Shown in pieces: positions 1 through 9,272 of a stretch of 64,000 nt of DNA (position 1 is its first letter; each line of letters starts with the position of its first letter). The position numbers and the translations under genes are program-made. Below the pieces are notes generated by a model. That model saw only the letters and a program-made list of their open reading frames with translations, ran no database searches and was not told the origin of the DNA. Source of the DNA: Draconibacterium mangrovi (lineage in GTDB: Bacteria > Bacteroidota > Bacteroidia > Bacteroidales > Prolixibacteraceae); contig NZ_JAAAGB010000012.1 of assembly GCF_010586825.1 (NCBI RefSeq), positions 1 through 64,000 of the forward strand. The letters run 5' to 3'.

Positions 1-315
1 ACAAAAATGGCCCCTTCTGCATACAGAAGGCAATACTTTTACACAAAAATGGCCCCTTCCGCATACAGAAGGCAGTGCTTTTAAACAAAAATGCCCTCTT
101 CCGCATGCAGAAGGCAATACTTTTAAACAAAAATGACCCCTTCCGCATACAGAAGGCAGTACTTTTACACAAAAATGCCCTCTTCCGCATACAGAAGGCA
201 GTACTTTTACACAAAAATGGCCCCTTCCGCATACAGAAGACCATATATTTTTGAAAAAATGCCCGCTTCTAATTACAAAAGGTAATGAATTTGCAAAAAA
301 ATGCCCCCTTCTGCA
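1..315. repeat. 42-bp tandem repeat array with dyad core
   Basis: Six clear head-to-tail copies start at 1, 43, 85, 127, 169 and 211, and two decayed copies follow at about 253 and 295. Each unit holds ACAAAAATG, a GC-rich core that can fold (CTTCTG-CATA-CAGAAG or CTTCCG-CATA-CAGAAG), and a T-rich tail ending CTTTTAC or CTTTTAA. The array touches the window edge, so its real length is unknown. The period is a multiple of three and each unit carries an ATG, so short reading frames run through it, but stops interrupt some of them. No spacers are present, so this is not a CRISPR. It lies just upstream of the DUF2723 gene. Confidence 0.9.
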
Positions 316-401
316 CTTGTTGGCCTATAGTTGTTGGCTACATTTCACGTTAATAAGATTTAATTCTAATGTACTGTTCTCTGAGTTTTCAGCAAAAGCC
401 T

Positions 402-409
402 TATCTTCG
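402..409 (+). promoter_or_regulatory. possible -7 box of the DUF2723 gene
   Basis: TATCTTCG differs at one position from the Bacteroidota -7 consensus TAnnTTTG and lies about 50 bases upstream of the ATG at 458. A T-rich stretch (GAGTTTTC, 383-390) lies near the -33 position. Confidence 0.3.
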
Positions 410-457
410 CAACTATTAAAAATTTCGAACATTTACGCTTTCAGAAATCACTTGAAA

Positions 458-3400
458 ATGAAGCAATACAGATTGTTTAATATCGTCTTTGGCTGGGTTA
501 GTTTTTTAATTGCAGCCATTGTTTATTTAATGACCATTGAACCCACTGTAAGTTTTTGGGACTGTGGCGAATTTATTACAACAGCTTTTAAATTTGAAGT
601 AGGTCACCCGCCGGGGGCACCGATTTTTATGATCGTTGGCCGCTTCTTCACGCTATTTGCAGGCCCTGAAGGCGCCGCAAAAATGGTAAATGTGCTTTCA
701 GCACTGGCCAGTGCCGGAACCATTATGTTCCTGTTTTGGACCATCACCCATCTGGCAAAAAAGATAATGGTAAAAGCCGAAGAGATTTCACTGGGGCAAA
801 CCATCTCAATTTGCGCAGCCGGTTTGGTGGGAGCGCTGGCTTACACATTCTCCGATACCTTTTGGTTTTCGGCTGTTGAAGGCGAAGTTTACGCCAGCTC
901 GTCGTTGTTAACGGCAGTGGTATTCTGGGCCATTTTAAAATGGGAAAACGTTGCCGACGAAAAATATGCCAACCGCTGGCTGATATTTATTGCTTATGTA
1001 ATTGGCCTGTCAATTGGGGTTCACTTGCTGAACCTGCTGGCAATTCCGGCCATTGTTTTTGTTTATTATTTCAGAAAATATGAAGTAACCCGCAACGGCA
1101 TTATCTGGGCTTTGGTGGCTTCTGTGGTGTTGCTGGGAGCGATAATGTACGGTATTATTCCGGGATTTGTAACCATTGCATCGTGGTTCGAACTGATGTT
1201 TGTTAACGGCTTTGGTTTGCCTTATCACTCAGGCGTTTTCTTTTATGTTGTGCTGGTAATTGCTGCCATAGCTTTTGGAATTTACTACACGCACAAAAAA
1301 CAAAAAGTGGTTTGGAACACCGTGTTGCTGGGTGTTGCCGTAATTCTTATCGGTTACTCATCGTTTGCCATAATTATTATTCGTTCATCGGCTCAGCCGC
1401 CAATGGATCAGAATAGTCCGAACGATACTTTCTCGCTGTTGGGCTACCTTAACCGCGAACAATACGGATCGCGTCCGTTGTTTAGCGGACAGTATTACAA
1501 TTCGCCTTACAAGGTGGGCGATCGTTTTACCGAAGGAAGTCCGGTTTATTCGCAGGTCGACGGAAGATATGAAATTACTTACCATCGTTTTAATCCGAAT
1601 TACGACGAGAGATTTACCACCGTTTTCCCACGTATGTGGAGCAATATGGATCCACAACACGAGCAGGATTATCAGCAGTGGGCACAAATAAAAGGTACAC
1701 GTATTCAGTTCCGCAACGAACGTGGCGAGGTGGAAACCATTGTAAAACCAACCATGGGCGAGAACCTGCGGTTTTTCTTTCGTTACCAGGTAAATCATAT
1801 GTACTGGCGCTACTTTATGTGGAACTTTGTAGGGCGCCAAAACGACATTCAGGGACACGGAGATATACTCTACGGAAACTGGTTGAGTGGTATAAAATTT
1901 CTTGATGAAGCACGTTTGGGCAATCAGGATAATTTACCTGCAGAACTGGCCAATAACAAAGCCCGAAACACCTATTTCTTCCTGCCCTTACTGCTCGGAA
2001 TACTGGGTATATTTTTCCAGTATAACCGTGGTAAAGAAGGCCGGAAAGGACTTTGGGTGGTATTCCTGTTGTTTGTATTAACCGGTTTGGCCATTGTAAT
2101 TTATCTGAACCAGTATCCGCACCAGCCGCGCGAACGCGATTATGCGTATGCCGGTTCGTTCTACGCCTTTGCAATCTGGATTGGTTTGGGAGTGCTGGCC
2201 ATTTCCGAAACATTGAAAAAATACATTCCTGAAACGCTTGCCGGAGGAATTGCCGGACTGGTAACGCTGATTCTGGTTCCCGGAATTATGGGAGCCCAAA
2301 ACTGGGATGACCACGATCGTTCGGGACGTTATACTGCCCGCGATTTTGGTGCCAATTACCTGAAAACATGCCAGCCCAATGCGGTGATCTTCACCAATGG
2401 CGATAACGATACCTTTCCGCTGTGGTACAACCAGGAGGTGGAAGGTGTTCGGACCGACGTCCGTGTGTGTAACTTAAGTTATCTGCAAACCGATTGGTAT
2501 ATCGATCAGATGCGCCGACAAGCTTACGATTCGGAGCCAATCGATTTTACGTTAAAGCCCGATCAGTATCTGTTGGGAACCCGCGATGCGGTTTACATTG
2601 TTGATGATCCACGCTTCAAGCGTGATTTTGTTGGATTAAAGCAGGGCATTGATTGGATTGCCAATGATGACCCGGCTACCAAACTGCAGCAGGCCGACAA
2701 TGCAGCTTATCTTCCGAAAAAGAAACTTCACTTTAAGGTGGATAAGGAAGCTGTGATCAGAAATAAAGTGGTTGCTCCGGAAGATTACGACAAAATTGTT
2801 GACGAGATCGTTATCGATTTGTCGGGCAAAAGTATGTTATCGAAAGATGAAATGATGGTGCTCGATATGCTGGCAACCAACAACTGGGAACGACCTATCT
2901 ACTGGTCGATTACCGTTGGCCGCAGCAAATACCTGAATCTTAGTGATTATTTCCAGGTGGAAGGTTTTGCCTACCGTTTGGTTCCGATAAAAACCCAGAG
3001 TAATCCGCAGCAATTGCAGTTTGGCCGGGTGAATACATCTGCGATGTACGATAACCTGATGAACAACTTCGAGTGGGGTAACATGAACGATCCTAATGTA
3101 TATCTCGACGAAACGAATACCCGCATGATGACCAACATCCGGAACAGTTTTAACCGACTGGCATCGGCATTGGTTGAGGAAGGTAAAAAAGATTCGGCCA
3201 TTGCAGTTATCGACCGGTGCAACGAGTTGTTGCCAAACAGCATTATTCCTTACGAATATTTTGCCCTGGAACTGGCCGACGGTTATATCAAGGCCGGTGC
3301 AAAAGATAAAGGTCTTGAAATGATTGAAACCGCATATGGCGTATTCAACGACGAGCTGAATTATTATTTTTCGTTACAGCCTAAATATATGGCTGGTATT

Positions 3401-3535
3401 GTTGAAGAGATTCAGCGCAAACTGTTCTATTTGCAGCAGCTGCAACGTACAGCAGCAAGTGCGGGTAACAGCGAACTGGCAGAACAAATTGGCGGAAGCC
3501 TGCAAAGCTATTTCGAACGATATGGCAACATGTAA
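458..3535 (+). CDS. DUF2723 (TMEM260-like) membrane protein, putative glycosyltransferase
   Basis: This 1025-residue protein belongs to the DUF2723 family common in Bacteroidota. Its eukaryotic relative TMEM260 is a protein O-mannosyltransferase, so a GT-C-type sugar transfer role at the inner membrane is plausible but not proven. The N-terminus has a membrane helix followed by the family signature SFWDCGEFI and a GHPPGAP loop, as in GT-C enzymes with acidic residues in the first periplasmic loop. About ten hydrophobic segments fill roughly the first 650 residues. The C-terminal part is soluble and ends in helical, TPR-like sequence. The reading frame is open upstream to a TTG at 251, but that extension only translates decayed copies of the 42-bp repeat, so the ATG at 458, which is followed directly by the first helix, is preferred. 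No partner gene is obvious; purD follows after 156 bases. Confidence 0.85.
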   Translation: MKQYRLFNIVFGWVSFLIAAIVYLMTIEPTVSFWDCGEFITTAFKFEVGHPPGAPIFMIVGRFFTLFAGPEGAAKMVNVLSALASAGTIMFLFWTITHLAKKIMVKAEEISLGQTISICAAGLVGALAYTFSDTFWFSAVEGEVYASSSLLTAVVFWAILKWENVADEKYANRWLIFIAYVIGLSIGVHLLNLLAIPAIVFVYYFRKYEVTRNGIIWALVASVVLLGAIMYGIIPGFVTIASWFELMFVNGFGLPYHSGVFFYVVLVIAAIAFGIYYTHKKQKVVWNTVLLGVAVILIGYSSFAIIIIRSSAQPPMDQNSPNDTFSLLGYLNREQYGSRPLFSGQYYNSPYKVGDRFTEGSPVYSQVDGRYEITYHRFNPNYDERFTTVFPRMWSNMDPQHEQDYQQWAQIKGTRIQFRNERGEVETIVKPTMGENLRFFFRYQVNHMYWRYFMWNFVGRQNDIQGHGDILYGNWLSGIKFLDEARLGNQDNLPAELANNKARNTYFFLPLLLGILGIFFQYNRGKEGRKGLWVVFLLFVLTGLAIVIYLNQYPHQPRERDYAYAGSFYAFAIWIGLGVLAISETLKKYIPETLAGGIAGLVTLILVPGIMGAQNWDDHDRSGRYTARDFGANYLKTCQPNAVIFTNGDNDTFPLWYNQEVEGVRTDVRVCNLSYLQTDWYIDQMRRQAYDSEPIDFTLKPDQYLLGTRDAVYIVDDPRFKRDFVGLKQGIDWIANDDPATKLQQADNAAYLPKKKLHFKVDKEAVIRNKVVAPEDYDKIVDEIVIDLSGKSMLSKDEMMVLDMLATNNWERPIYWSITVGRSKYLNLSDYFQVEGFAYRLVPIKTQSNPQQLQFGRVNTSAMYDNLMNNFEWGNMNDPNVYLDETNTRMMTNIRNSFNRLASALVEEGKKDSAIAVIDRCNELLPNSIIPYEYFALELADGYIKAGAKDKGLEMIETAYGVFNDELNYYFSLQPKYMAGIVEEIQRKLFYLQQLQRTAASAGNSELAEQIGGSLQSYFERYGNM

Positions 3536-3540
3536 TACCA

Positions 3541-3640
3541 ATTGTATTTCAACGTGAGCTTTAAGCGATACGTTGAGATTACAATGATTAATGCCGATAA
3601 TAAACGAAAGAGACTTTAGGAGTTTGCGAACTAAAGGCTC
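3541..3640. other. two inverted repeats between the DUF2723 gene and purD
   Basis: The first arm pair is ATTGTATTTCAACGT (3541-3555) with ACGTTGAGATTACAAT (3570-3585), near-complementary. The second is GAGACTTTAGGAGTT (3610-3624) with AACTAAAGGCTC (3629-3640) around a TGCG loop. Neither has a clean T-tract. They may be attenuator or processing hairpins in the purD leader, or remnants of a small palindromic repeat. Confidence 0.45.
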
Positions 3641-3691
3641 ATTTCGATATTAAATCGGTATAAATAGTAAAAAATTAAAAGCAACATACTG

Positions 3692-4960
3692 ATGAATATT
3701 TTGATTGTAGGCTCGGGAGGAAGAGAGCACGCTTTGGGATGGAAAATTAAACAAAGCGAAAAAGTAGATAATTTGTTTTTTGCACCGGGAAATGCCGGTA
3801 CATCTGAATTGGGAACCAACCTGGATGCAGGTGTTTCTGATTTTCAGAAAATAAAAACACTAGTGCTCGAAAACAACATCGACCTGATGTTAGTGGGCCC
3901 GGAAGTGCCTTTGGTTGAAGGATTGCACGATTTTTTTGCTGCTGATCCTGAACTGGCATCGGTAAAAGTTGTTGGCCCGAAAAAAGCCGGTGCCGAACTG
4001 GAAGGAAGTAAGGACTTTGCCAAAGCTTTTATGGCTCGTCACGACATTCCTACTGCAAAATATTTTACGGTAACTGCCGATAATCTGGAAAAAGGAGTTG
4101 AATTCCTGACTACCATGAAATCGCCGTATGTGCTTAAAGCTGATGGTTTGGCTGCCGGTAAAGGGGTGCTGATCATCGACTCGCTGGAAGAGGCACAAAG
4201 CTCACTGAATGAAATGCTCGACGGGCAGTTTGGCGAGGCCAGCAGCAAAGTGGTAATCGAGGAATTTTTGAGTGGTGTGGAAGTTTCGGTATTTGTTCTT
4301 ACCGATGGAAAAGACTATAAAATTCTTCCTGAAGCAAAAGATTATAAACGAATTGGCGAAGGCGACACCGGCTTAAATACAGGCGGAATGGGTGCCATTA
4401 CACCGGTACCGTTTGTTGATGCCGTATTCATGGAAAAAGTGGAGCAAAGGATCATTGCTCCTACGGTTTCAGGTTTGGCGAAAGATGGAATCGACTACTG
4501 TGGATTTATCTTTTTCGGACTGATAAATGTAAACAACGAGCCGTATGTAATTGAGTACAATGTTCGTATGGGCGACCCGGAGACCGAAGCGGTTATGTTG
4601 CGTGTAAAATCCGATTTTGTTGAGCTGCTCGACGGAGCTGCCACCGGAACACTTGGCGAAAAAGAGATTGAATTCGACGAGCGTGCTGCCGTTACTGTAA
4701 TGCTGGTTTCAGGTGGATATCCGGGAGATTACGAAAAAGGAAAAGTAATTACCGGAACTGAAAAGGTAACTGACAGTCTTGTTTTTCATGCAGGAACAAA
4801 ACAGGCAGGCGACGATGTGGTTACAGCCGGAGGCCGTGTGATTTCGGTAAGTTCGTACGGAACGGATATGAACGATGCACTGGCCACTTCATTTAAAAAC
4901 GCCGCACATATCGAATTCGAAGGGAAATATTACCGTAAAGACCTGGGATTCGATCTGTAA
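3692..4960 (+). CDS. purD: phosphoribosylamine--glycine ligase
   Basis: PurD (GAR synthetase) joins glycine to 5-phosphoribosylamine using ATP, the second step of purine synthesis, in the cytoplasm. The 422-residue length is normal for the family. The N-terminus [18 protein letters not shown] is the typical Rossmann-like start of PurD. The ATP-grasp core carries [11 protein letters not shown] near residue 150, GTGGMGA-type sequence ([13 protein letters not shown]), and a metal-site region [12 protein letters not shown]. No other purine genes are adjacent; the neighbours are a DUF2723 membrane protein upstream and a DUF6427 membrane protein 96 bases downstream, an order that looks incidental. 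Two hairpins lie in the upstream gap. Confidence 0.98.
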   Translation: MNILIVGSGGREHALGWKIKQSEKVDNLFFAPGNAGTSELGTNLDAGVSDFQKIKTLVLENNIDLMLVGPEVPLVEGLHDFFAADPELASVKVVGPKKAGAELEGSKDFAKAFMARHDIPTAKYFTVTADNLEKGVEFLTTMKSPYVLKADGLAAGKGVLIIDSLEEAQSSLNEMLDGQFGEASSKVVIEEFLSGVEVSVFVLTDGKDYKILPEAKDYKRIGEGDTGLNTGGMGAITPVPFVDAVFMEKVEQRIIAPTVSGLAKDGIDYCGFIFFGLINVNNEPYVIEYNVRMGDPETEAVMLRVKSDFVELLDGAATGTLGEKEIEFDERAAVTVMLVSGGYPGDYEKGKVITGTEKVTDSLVFHAGTKQAGDDVVTAGGRVISVSSYGTDMNDALATSFKNAAHIEFEGKYYRKDLGFDL

Positions 4961-4979
4961 TCATTTCTGAAAAAGGATC

Positions 4980-5018
4980 CCGGACTTTGGTCGTTTTTAA
5001 GAGAGGACCAAAGTCCGG
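4980..5018 (+). terminator. 13-bp perfect hairpin downstream of purD
   Basis: CCGGACTTTGGTC (4980-4992) is perfectly complementary to GACCAAAGTCCGG (5006-5018) around a 13-base loop. There is no T-run after the stem; the only T-run (GTTTTTAA) is inside the loop. It may be a transcription end or RNA-stability element rather than a classical intrinsic terminator. Confidence 0.5.
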
Positions 5019-5056
5019 AGTCCCGGAAACCCTGAATTGTTGAGAAGCAAAATGGC

Positions 5057-6052
5057 ATGATATTACAAAAGTTAAAGTTAAACAGTTCTGTAAGTTTGTT
5101 CCTGGTGCCTTTGGTAACAATTGCACTATGGATAAAGAGTTTGCAGCACCCGTTTGCTTATAACTATTTTCCTGGCGAAGATCAGAACATACTTTTTAAT
5201 TTCATTTATCAACTGGTTGACGACAAACCGCTGGTGCAGGTTATTATCGGAATCGTTATGGCCATATTGCTGGCCTACACCATGCAATTGGTAAACGACC
5301 GGTACATGTTCATCCGCATCAAAAGTAAACTGCCTGCTTTGCTGTTTGTGGTTATTGTAGGTGGTTTTGTGCCGATGCATACTTTACACCCGGTTTATTT
5401 TGGCGCTTTATTTATGCTGCTTGCCGTTTACCGGCTGTTTGGCATTTTTGAAACGAAAAAAGCCTACGCTTCTACCTTCGATGTTGGTTTTTTGCTGGGG
5501 GTGGGAGCACTCTTTTACCTGGATGTTACAGTTCTGGTACCTGCTTTTATTGTAGGAATAGCCTTGCTGGGGCGCGAAGTAGGGTGGCGCGAATTTACCA
5601 CCTTGCTCCTGGGATTTGTGCTTCCATTTGCTTTCGCCGCAGCTTATGCTGTGTTAACCGACAGCTTGCCCGAGGTACTGAATATGATGAAAGAAAGTAT
5701 TGTTACGCCCGTTAATCATTTCCGCTCAAATATTCCCTTACAGGTATACCTGGTAGCGCTAATCTTATATACTGTTGCCGGAAGTATTGGAATGTTTGGG
5801 CAATACGATACGAAAAAGATCAGCTCGCGAAAATACTTCACTGTCTTTTTCTGGATCTTTATCTTTTCGCTGGCAGGATTTGCCTTAAACCCGGTAACCT
5901 CGCAGGAAATGCTGGTTATTACCGCAATTCCCGTTACCTTTCTCATTGCTAACTATTTTGTGTTTATGAAAAGCCGCTTCTGGAGCGAGTTACTTTTTAT
6001 TCTTTTATTGCTTATTGTTGTTTCCATGCAGTTCTCCTTCGATTTATTCTAA
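5057..6052 (+). CDS. DUF6427 family integral membrane protein
   Basis: This 331-residue, very hydrophobic protein has eight to ten predicted membrane helices over its whole length and almost no soluble part. It resembles the DUF6427 family found in Bacteroidota, whose function is unknown. The motif FAYNYFPGEDQNILF near the N-terminus looks like a conserved loop after the first helix. Its stop overlaps the start of the carbamoyltransferase gene (TAATG), so the two are probably translationally coupled. That suggests, without proving it, that the membrane protein and the carbamoyltransferase act in one process. Confidence 0.75.
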   Translation: MILQKLKLNSSVSLFLVPLVTIALWIKSLQHPFAYNYFPGEDQNILFNFIYQLVDDKPLVQVIIGIVMAILLAYTMQLVNDRYMFIRIKSKLPALLFVVIVGGFVPMHTLHPVYFGALFMLLAVYRLFGIFETKKAYASTFDVGFLLGVGALFYLDVTVLVPAFIVGIALLGREVGWREFTTLLLGFVLPFAFAAAYAVLTDSLPEVLNMMKESIVTPVNHFRSNIPLQVYLVALILYTVAGSIGMFGQYDTKKISSRKYFTVFFWIFIFSLAGFALNPVTSQEMLVITAIPVTFLIANYFVFMKSRFWSELLFILLLLIVVSMQFSFDLF

Positions 6053-7701
6053 TGAACAGGAACAAACCAACTCTAGCGATTTATGGTATTCAGGATCGGT
6101 CTGATTATGAACATCCGTTTTATGTGCATGACCATAATATGGCCTTCATGCAAAACGGGAAAGTGGAGTGGTTCCTGCAGCAGGAAAGGATTTCGCGCCG
6201 CAAACGAGATAATTCGCTTCATATTCATCTGAAATCGATTTTAAAAGGAAAAAAACTGCTGGGCAAAAATTACGACCTTGTTTTTGTTGATAATGTGGTG
6301 GGGCGCACCTTTTTGCTGCAAAGTGGCGAAGTGCGTTTTGAAGCGCCGTTAAACCACGAATTATCCACTGGCCTGGAAAAAGGAAAATGCTGGTGGTTTG
6401 GCGAAGAAAAAGAAGCGTGGGTGTTGAACCACGAGTTGGCGCATATGTTCTCGTGCCTGCCATTTTACGGAAACCTGCAGAATAACAGCCTGCTCGTTCA
6501 TTTTGATGGCGGTGCCAGTTTAAGCAATTTTTCGGCTGCAGTATACAAGAATAATCAGTTGGAGTGGCTCGAATATCACTGGGATTTAAAACCCTACTCA
6601 ACCCTGTTTAATGCCAATGCGCTGGTGTTTGCTATAATCGGGGCAAAGCTGCCCGAACAAAATGCCGTTCCCGGGAAATTTATGGGATTTTCAGGCCTTG
6701 GAAACTACCGCCTCGAGTTGGGCGACTGGCTGAAAAGTAACAATTTCTTCCAGGATATTTGGGGCAGAACTTCGGTGTTTTTCGAGGCTGCCAAAAAGGA
6801 CTGGGGAGTCGATCTGAAATCGTTTAATCAGAAAAATCCCTTTATTCAGGATGTAGCTGCTACGCTGCAGGAACTTTTCGTTCAGGAAATATTGAAAAGG
6901 CTGCAAATGTTGCAGCAAAAAACCGGCGCTGAAAATTTGTACTATACCGGCGGATCGGCTTTAAATATTGTAGCCAACACCCGTATTGTAAACAGCGGAA
7001 TGTTCAGGCAGGTTTTTATCCCGCCGTGTACCGAAGACTCCGGATTAGCTTTGGGAGCTGCTGCTTTTGCCGAGTGGGAAAAACACGGGAACGTTGAGGT
7101 TCATTCAGCTTATTTAAACAATTGGGGAATTGAAAATTATAAAGCCGATTTCTCGGAAGAAACCATAAACGAAGTAGCCGAACAACTGGCTGCTAAAAAG
7201 CTGATTGGGATTTGCAATAACTTTGGCGAAGCCGGGCCGCGTGCTTTGGGCAACCGCAGTATTTTAGCTTTTGCCGGATCGAAAGAATTGTCGAAAAAAC
7301 TGAGCATGGAGAAAAAAGGCCGCGAATGGTATCGTCCGTTGGCACCGGTGGCTTTGGAAAAAAATGTAAAATACTTTACCGGCCTGCAGGAGGTTCATCC
7401 GTTGTCGAAATTTATGCTGCTTGATTTTGCTGTTCTTCCCGAAAAACAACAGGAAATAGCCGGAGCTATTCATGCCGACGGAACTGCCCGTTTTCAAAGT
7501 ATTTCAGAAGAATTGGATAACCCGTTTTTGTTTGCCTTGCTGAAACAACTGGATGAAAAGCACGACATAAAAGCACTCATAAATACCTCGTTTAATGCAG
7601 GTGGCGAACCCATCGTTCATACCGAAGAGGATGCATTGCAATCGGCAAAAAAAATGCAACTCGATGGTTTGGTCTTAAACGGAAAGTTTCTCGGGCTTTA
7701 A
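6052..7701 (+). CDS. carbamoyltransferase of the NodU/TobZ family
   Basis: The 549-residue protein has the two-domain layout of O-carbamoyltransferases, which move a carbamoyl group from carbamoyl phosphate, via a carbamoyl adenylate, to a hydroxyl of a sugar or secondary metabolite. Visible motifs are NHELAH (His127 and His131) and HFDGGAS (Asp152), matching the metal site of the Kae1-like domain, and GEAGPRALGNRS (residues 392-403), the signature of the C-terminal YrdC-like fold. The C-terminus has NTSFNAGGEPIVHTEEDA, also typical. The substrate cannot be told from sequence; no antibiotic or Nod-factor cluster is near. It overlaps DUF6427 by one base and is followed after 33 bases by tsaB, which contains a related ASKHA fold. 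Confidence 0.85.
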   Translation: MNRNKPTLAIYGIQDRSDYEHPFYVHDHNMAFMQNGKVEWFLQQERISRRKRDNSLHIHLKSILKGKKLLGKNYDLVFVDNVVGRTFLLQSGEVRFEAPLNHELSTGLEKGKCWWFGEEKEAWVLNHELAHMFSCLPFYGNLQNNSLLVHFDGGASLSNFSAAVYKNNQLEWLEYHWDLKPYSTLFNANALVFAIIGAKLPEQNAVPGKFMGFSGLGNYRLELGDWLKSNNFFQDIWGRTSVFFEAAKKDWGVDLKSFNQKNPFIQDVAATLQELFVQEILKRLQMLQQKTGAENLYYTGGSALNIVANTRIVNSGMFRQVFIPPCTEDSGLALGAAAFAEWEKHGNVEVHSAYLNNWGIENYKADFSEETINEVAEQLAAKKLIGICNNFGEAGPRALGNRSILAFAGSKELSKKLSMEKKGREWYRPLAPVALEKNVKYFTGLQEVHPLSKFMLLDFAVLPEKQQEIAGAIHADGTARFQSISEELDNPFLFALLKQLDEKHDIKALINTSFNAGGEPIVHTEEDALQSAKKMQLDGLVLNGKFLGL

Positions 7702-7702
7702 C

Positions 7703-7710
7703 TATTTTTG
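7703..7710 (+). promoter_or_regulatory. -7 box upstream of tsaB
   Basis: TATTTTTG is an exact match to TAnnTTTG, 25 bases before the ATG of tsaB. No clear -33 element is seen, so tsaB may also be read from the upstream operon. Confidence 0.4.
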
Positions 7711-7734
7711 CATTAAATTGTTAAAAGGATTCAA

Positions 7735-8448
7735 ATGGCAATTATTCTAAATATCGAAACATCAACCGAAGTTTGTTCGGTTACGCTGGCAGAAAACGGT
7801 AGAACACTTTACCAAAAGGAGAGTACCGAGGGATTAAATCACTCGAAATTGCTTACCGTTTTTATTGAAGAGCTTTTTAACGAGAACAATTTCGATATCC
7901 ATAATATTGATGCGGTGGCTGTAAGTAAAGGGCCTGGTTCGTACACCGGCTTACGTATTGGTGTTTCGGTGGCAAAAGGGCTGTGTTACGGATTGGGTAA
8001 ACCGCTTATTGGTATTGGTTCGATAGAAGCAATGGGGCATTACGTGGCCGAAAATGCCGGCGAATTTTACAACGCTGCTGATGGTGAAGAGCTGTTGTTT
8101 TGCCCGATGATTGACGCCCGCCGTATGGAAGTGTACACTGCTCTTTTCGAAAAAGGAGGAAAGGCAATAAGCGAAATTACTGCTGAAATTATTGATGAAA
8201 ACTCATTTACAGATCATCTTCAAACAAAAGAAATATTGTTTTTTGGTAATGGTGCCGATAAATGCCGCGAAAAAATAACGCACGCAAATGCCTTGTTTAA
8301 CGGGCCCGACAAAACAACGGCACGATTTATGCAAAATCTGGCAGAAATTAAGTACAACAAAAATGAATTTGAAGACGTTGCTTATTTCGAGCCTTTTTAT
8401 TTAAAGGATTTTGTTGCAACCATTCCAAAAAACAAAGTATTAAAATGA
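7735..8448 (+). CDS. tsaB: tRNA threonylcarbamoyladenosine biosynthesis protein TsaB
   Basis: TsaB is the Kae1-like, catalytically inactive partner that dimerises with TsaD to make N6-threonylcarbamoyladenosine at position 37 of ANN-decoding tRNAs. The 237-residue protein starts with the ASKHA phosphate motif (ILNIETSTEVCSVTL) and has VSKGPGSYTGLRIGVSVAKGL, the most recognisable TsaB segment. The C-terminal half is variable, as usual. The start is the ATG at 7735, preceded by AAAGGATTCAA. Its last codon overlaps the ATG of the following DUF3108 gene by four bases. Confidence 0.95.
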   Translation: MAIILNIETSTEVCSVTLAENGRTLYQKESTEGLNHSKLLTVFIEELFNENNFDIHNIDAVAVSKGPGSYTGLRIGVSVAKGLCYGLGKPLIGIGSIEAMGHYVAENAGEFYNAADGEELLFCPMIDARRMEVYTALFEKGGKAISEITAEIIDENSFTDHLQTKEILFFGNGADKCREKITHANALFNGPDKTTARFMQNLAEIKYNKNEFEDVAYFEPFYLKDFVATIPKNKVLK

Positions 8449-9179
8449 ACAAGTTATTCTCCATACTGATCGTTTTCTTCCTGGCAACTCAAACAACAAG
8501 TGCCGAGGATATTTCAATAAAGTTTAACCTGAAATTTAGTTTCGTAAAAGGTGGCGAAGCCGAAATGACGATCAGTGATACGGTTTTTAACAACCGGCCC
8601 GCCATTCATTACCACGTAATGGGAAAAACAACAGGTTTGGCCAATAAACTTTATGGCGTTTATGATATTTACGAAACCTATGTGGATGCAGAAACGCGCC
8701 TTCCGGTAAAAACAATCCGAAATGTAAAAGAAGGAAACTACCGCCGTTACACAGAGACGTTTTTTTACCACGATGTTGATTCGATAAACAGCAGCCGCAG
8801 TGGATGGCGTGCCGTTCCTAATGATTTGCTCGATCTGGTTTCGGTGTTCTTTTATTTTGTGCACAAAAATCCATTCGAGAATCTTCAACCCGGCGATGCA
8901 GTTGTTTATCCTACTATTAATGCTGATAAAATATCGGATATATCGATACAGTATTTGCGCGACGAAAAGGTAAAAACCGATGTTGGAACGGTGGATTGCC
9001 ATGTGTTAACACCAACGGTACAGAAAGGAAAAGTGCTTGAAAAATCGGACGGAGTGCGGTTTTACCTGGCAAAAGATGAAAAGGTGCCGGTTTACATTGA
9101 ATTCGACATGCAGGTAGGTTCGCTTAAGGCCGTTATAAAACATTATAAAATTAATGGCGTAGAACAAAGTTTAAAGTAG
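8445..9179 (+). CDS. DUF3108 domain-containing exported protein
   Basis: A 244-residue protein with an N-terminal signal peptide (MNKLFSILIVFFLATQTTSA) followed by a beta-rich domain that matches DUF3108, a family of periplasmic or outer-membrane-associated proteins of unknown function with a LolA/LppX-like look. Recognisable pieces are the segment with GLANKLYGVYDIYETYVDAETRLP and a final strand pair (VPVYIEFDMQVGSLKAVIKHYK). The gene overlaps tsaB by four bases (ATGA), so the two are co-transcribed, but the functional link is unclear. Confidence 0.8.
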   Translation: MNKLFSILIVFFLATQTTSAEDISIKFNLKFSFVKGGEAEMTISDTVFNNRPAIHYHVMGKTTGLANKLYGVYDIYETYVDAETRLPVKTIRNVKEGNYRRYTETFFYHDVDSINSSRSGWRAVPNDLLDLVSVFFYFVHKNPFENLQPGDAVVYPTINADKISDISIQYLRDEKVKTDVGTVDCHVLTPTVQKGKVLEKSDGVRFYLAKDEKVPVYIEFDMQVGSLKAVIKHYKINGVEQSLK

Positions 9180-9213
9180 ATTTTCGGTTTTTGAGTAAAA
9201 GCGTTTAGAAATG

Positions 9214-9243
9214 CTTGATTTTTAACGGATTTAATTATTTTTG
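9214..9243 (+). promoter_or_regulatory. promoter of efp
   Basis: A -33-like CTTG (9214-9217) and an exact -7 TATTTTTG (9236-9243), 18 bases apart, lie 29 bases before the efp ATG. This suggests efp has its own promoter. Confidence 0.55.
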
Positions 9244-9272
9244 CACCGCATATAAAAAGAAATTAATTTATC

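Noticed and set aside
1-250. Short repeated peptides starting at the ATG of each 42-bp unit
   Set aside because: Stops interrupt the frame in some units and no ribosome-binding context or conservation can be seen in one window.
1-315. CRISPR array
   Set aside because: Units follow head-to-tail with no unique spacers, and no cas gene is in the window.
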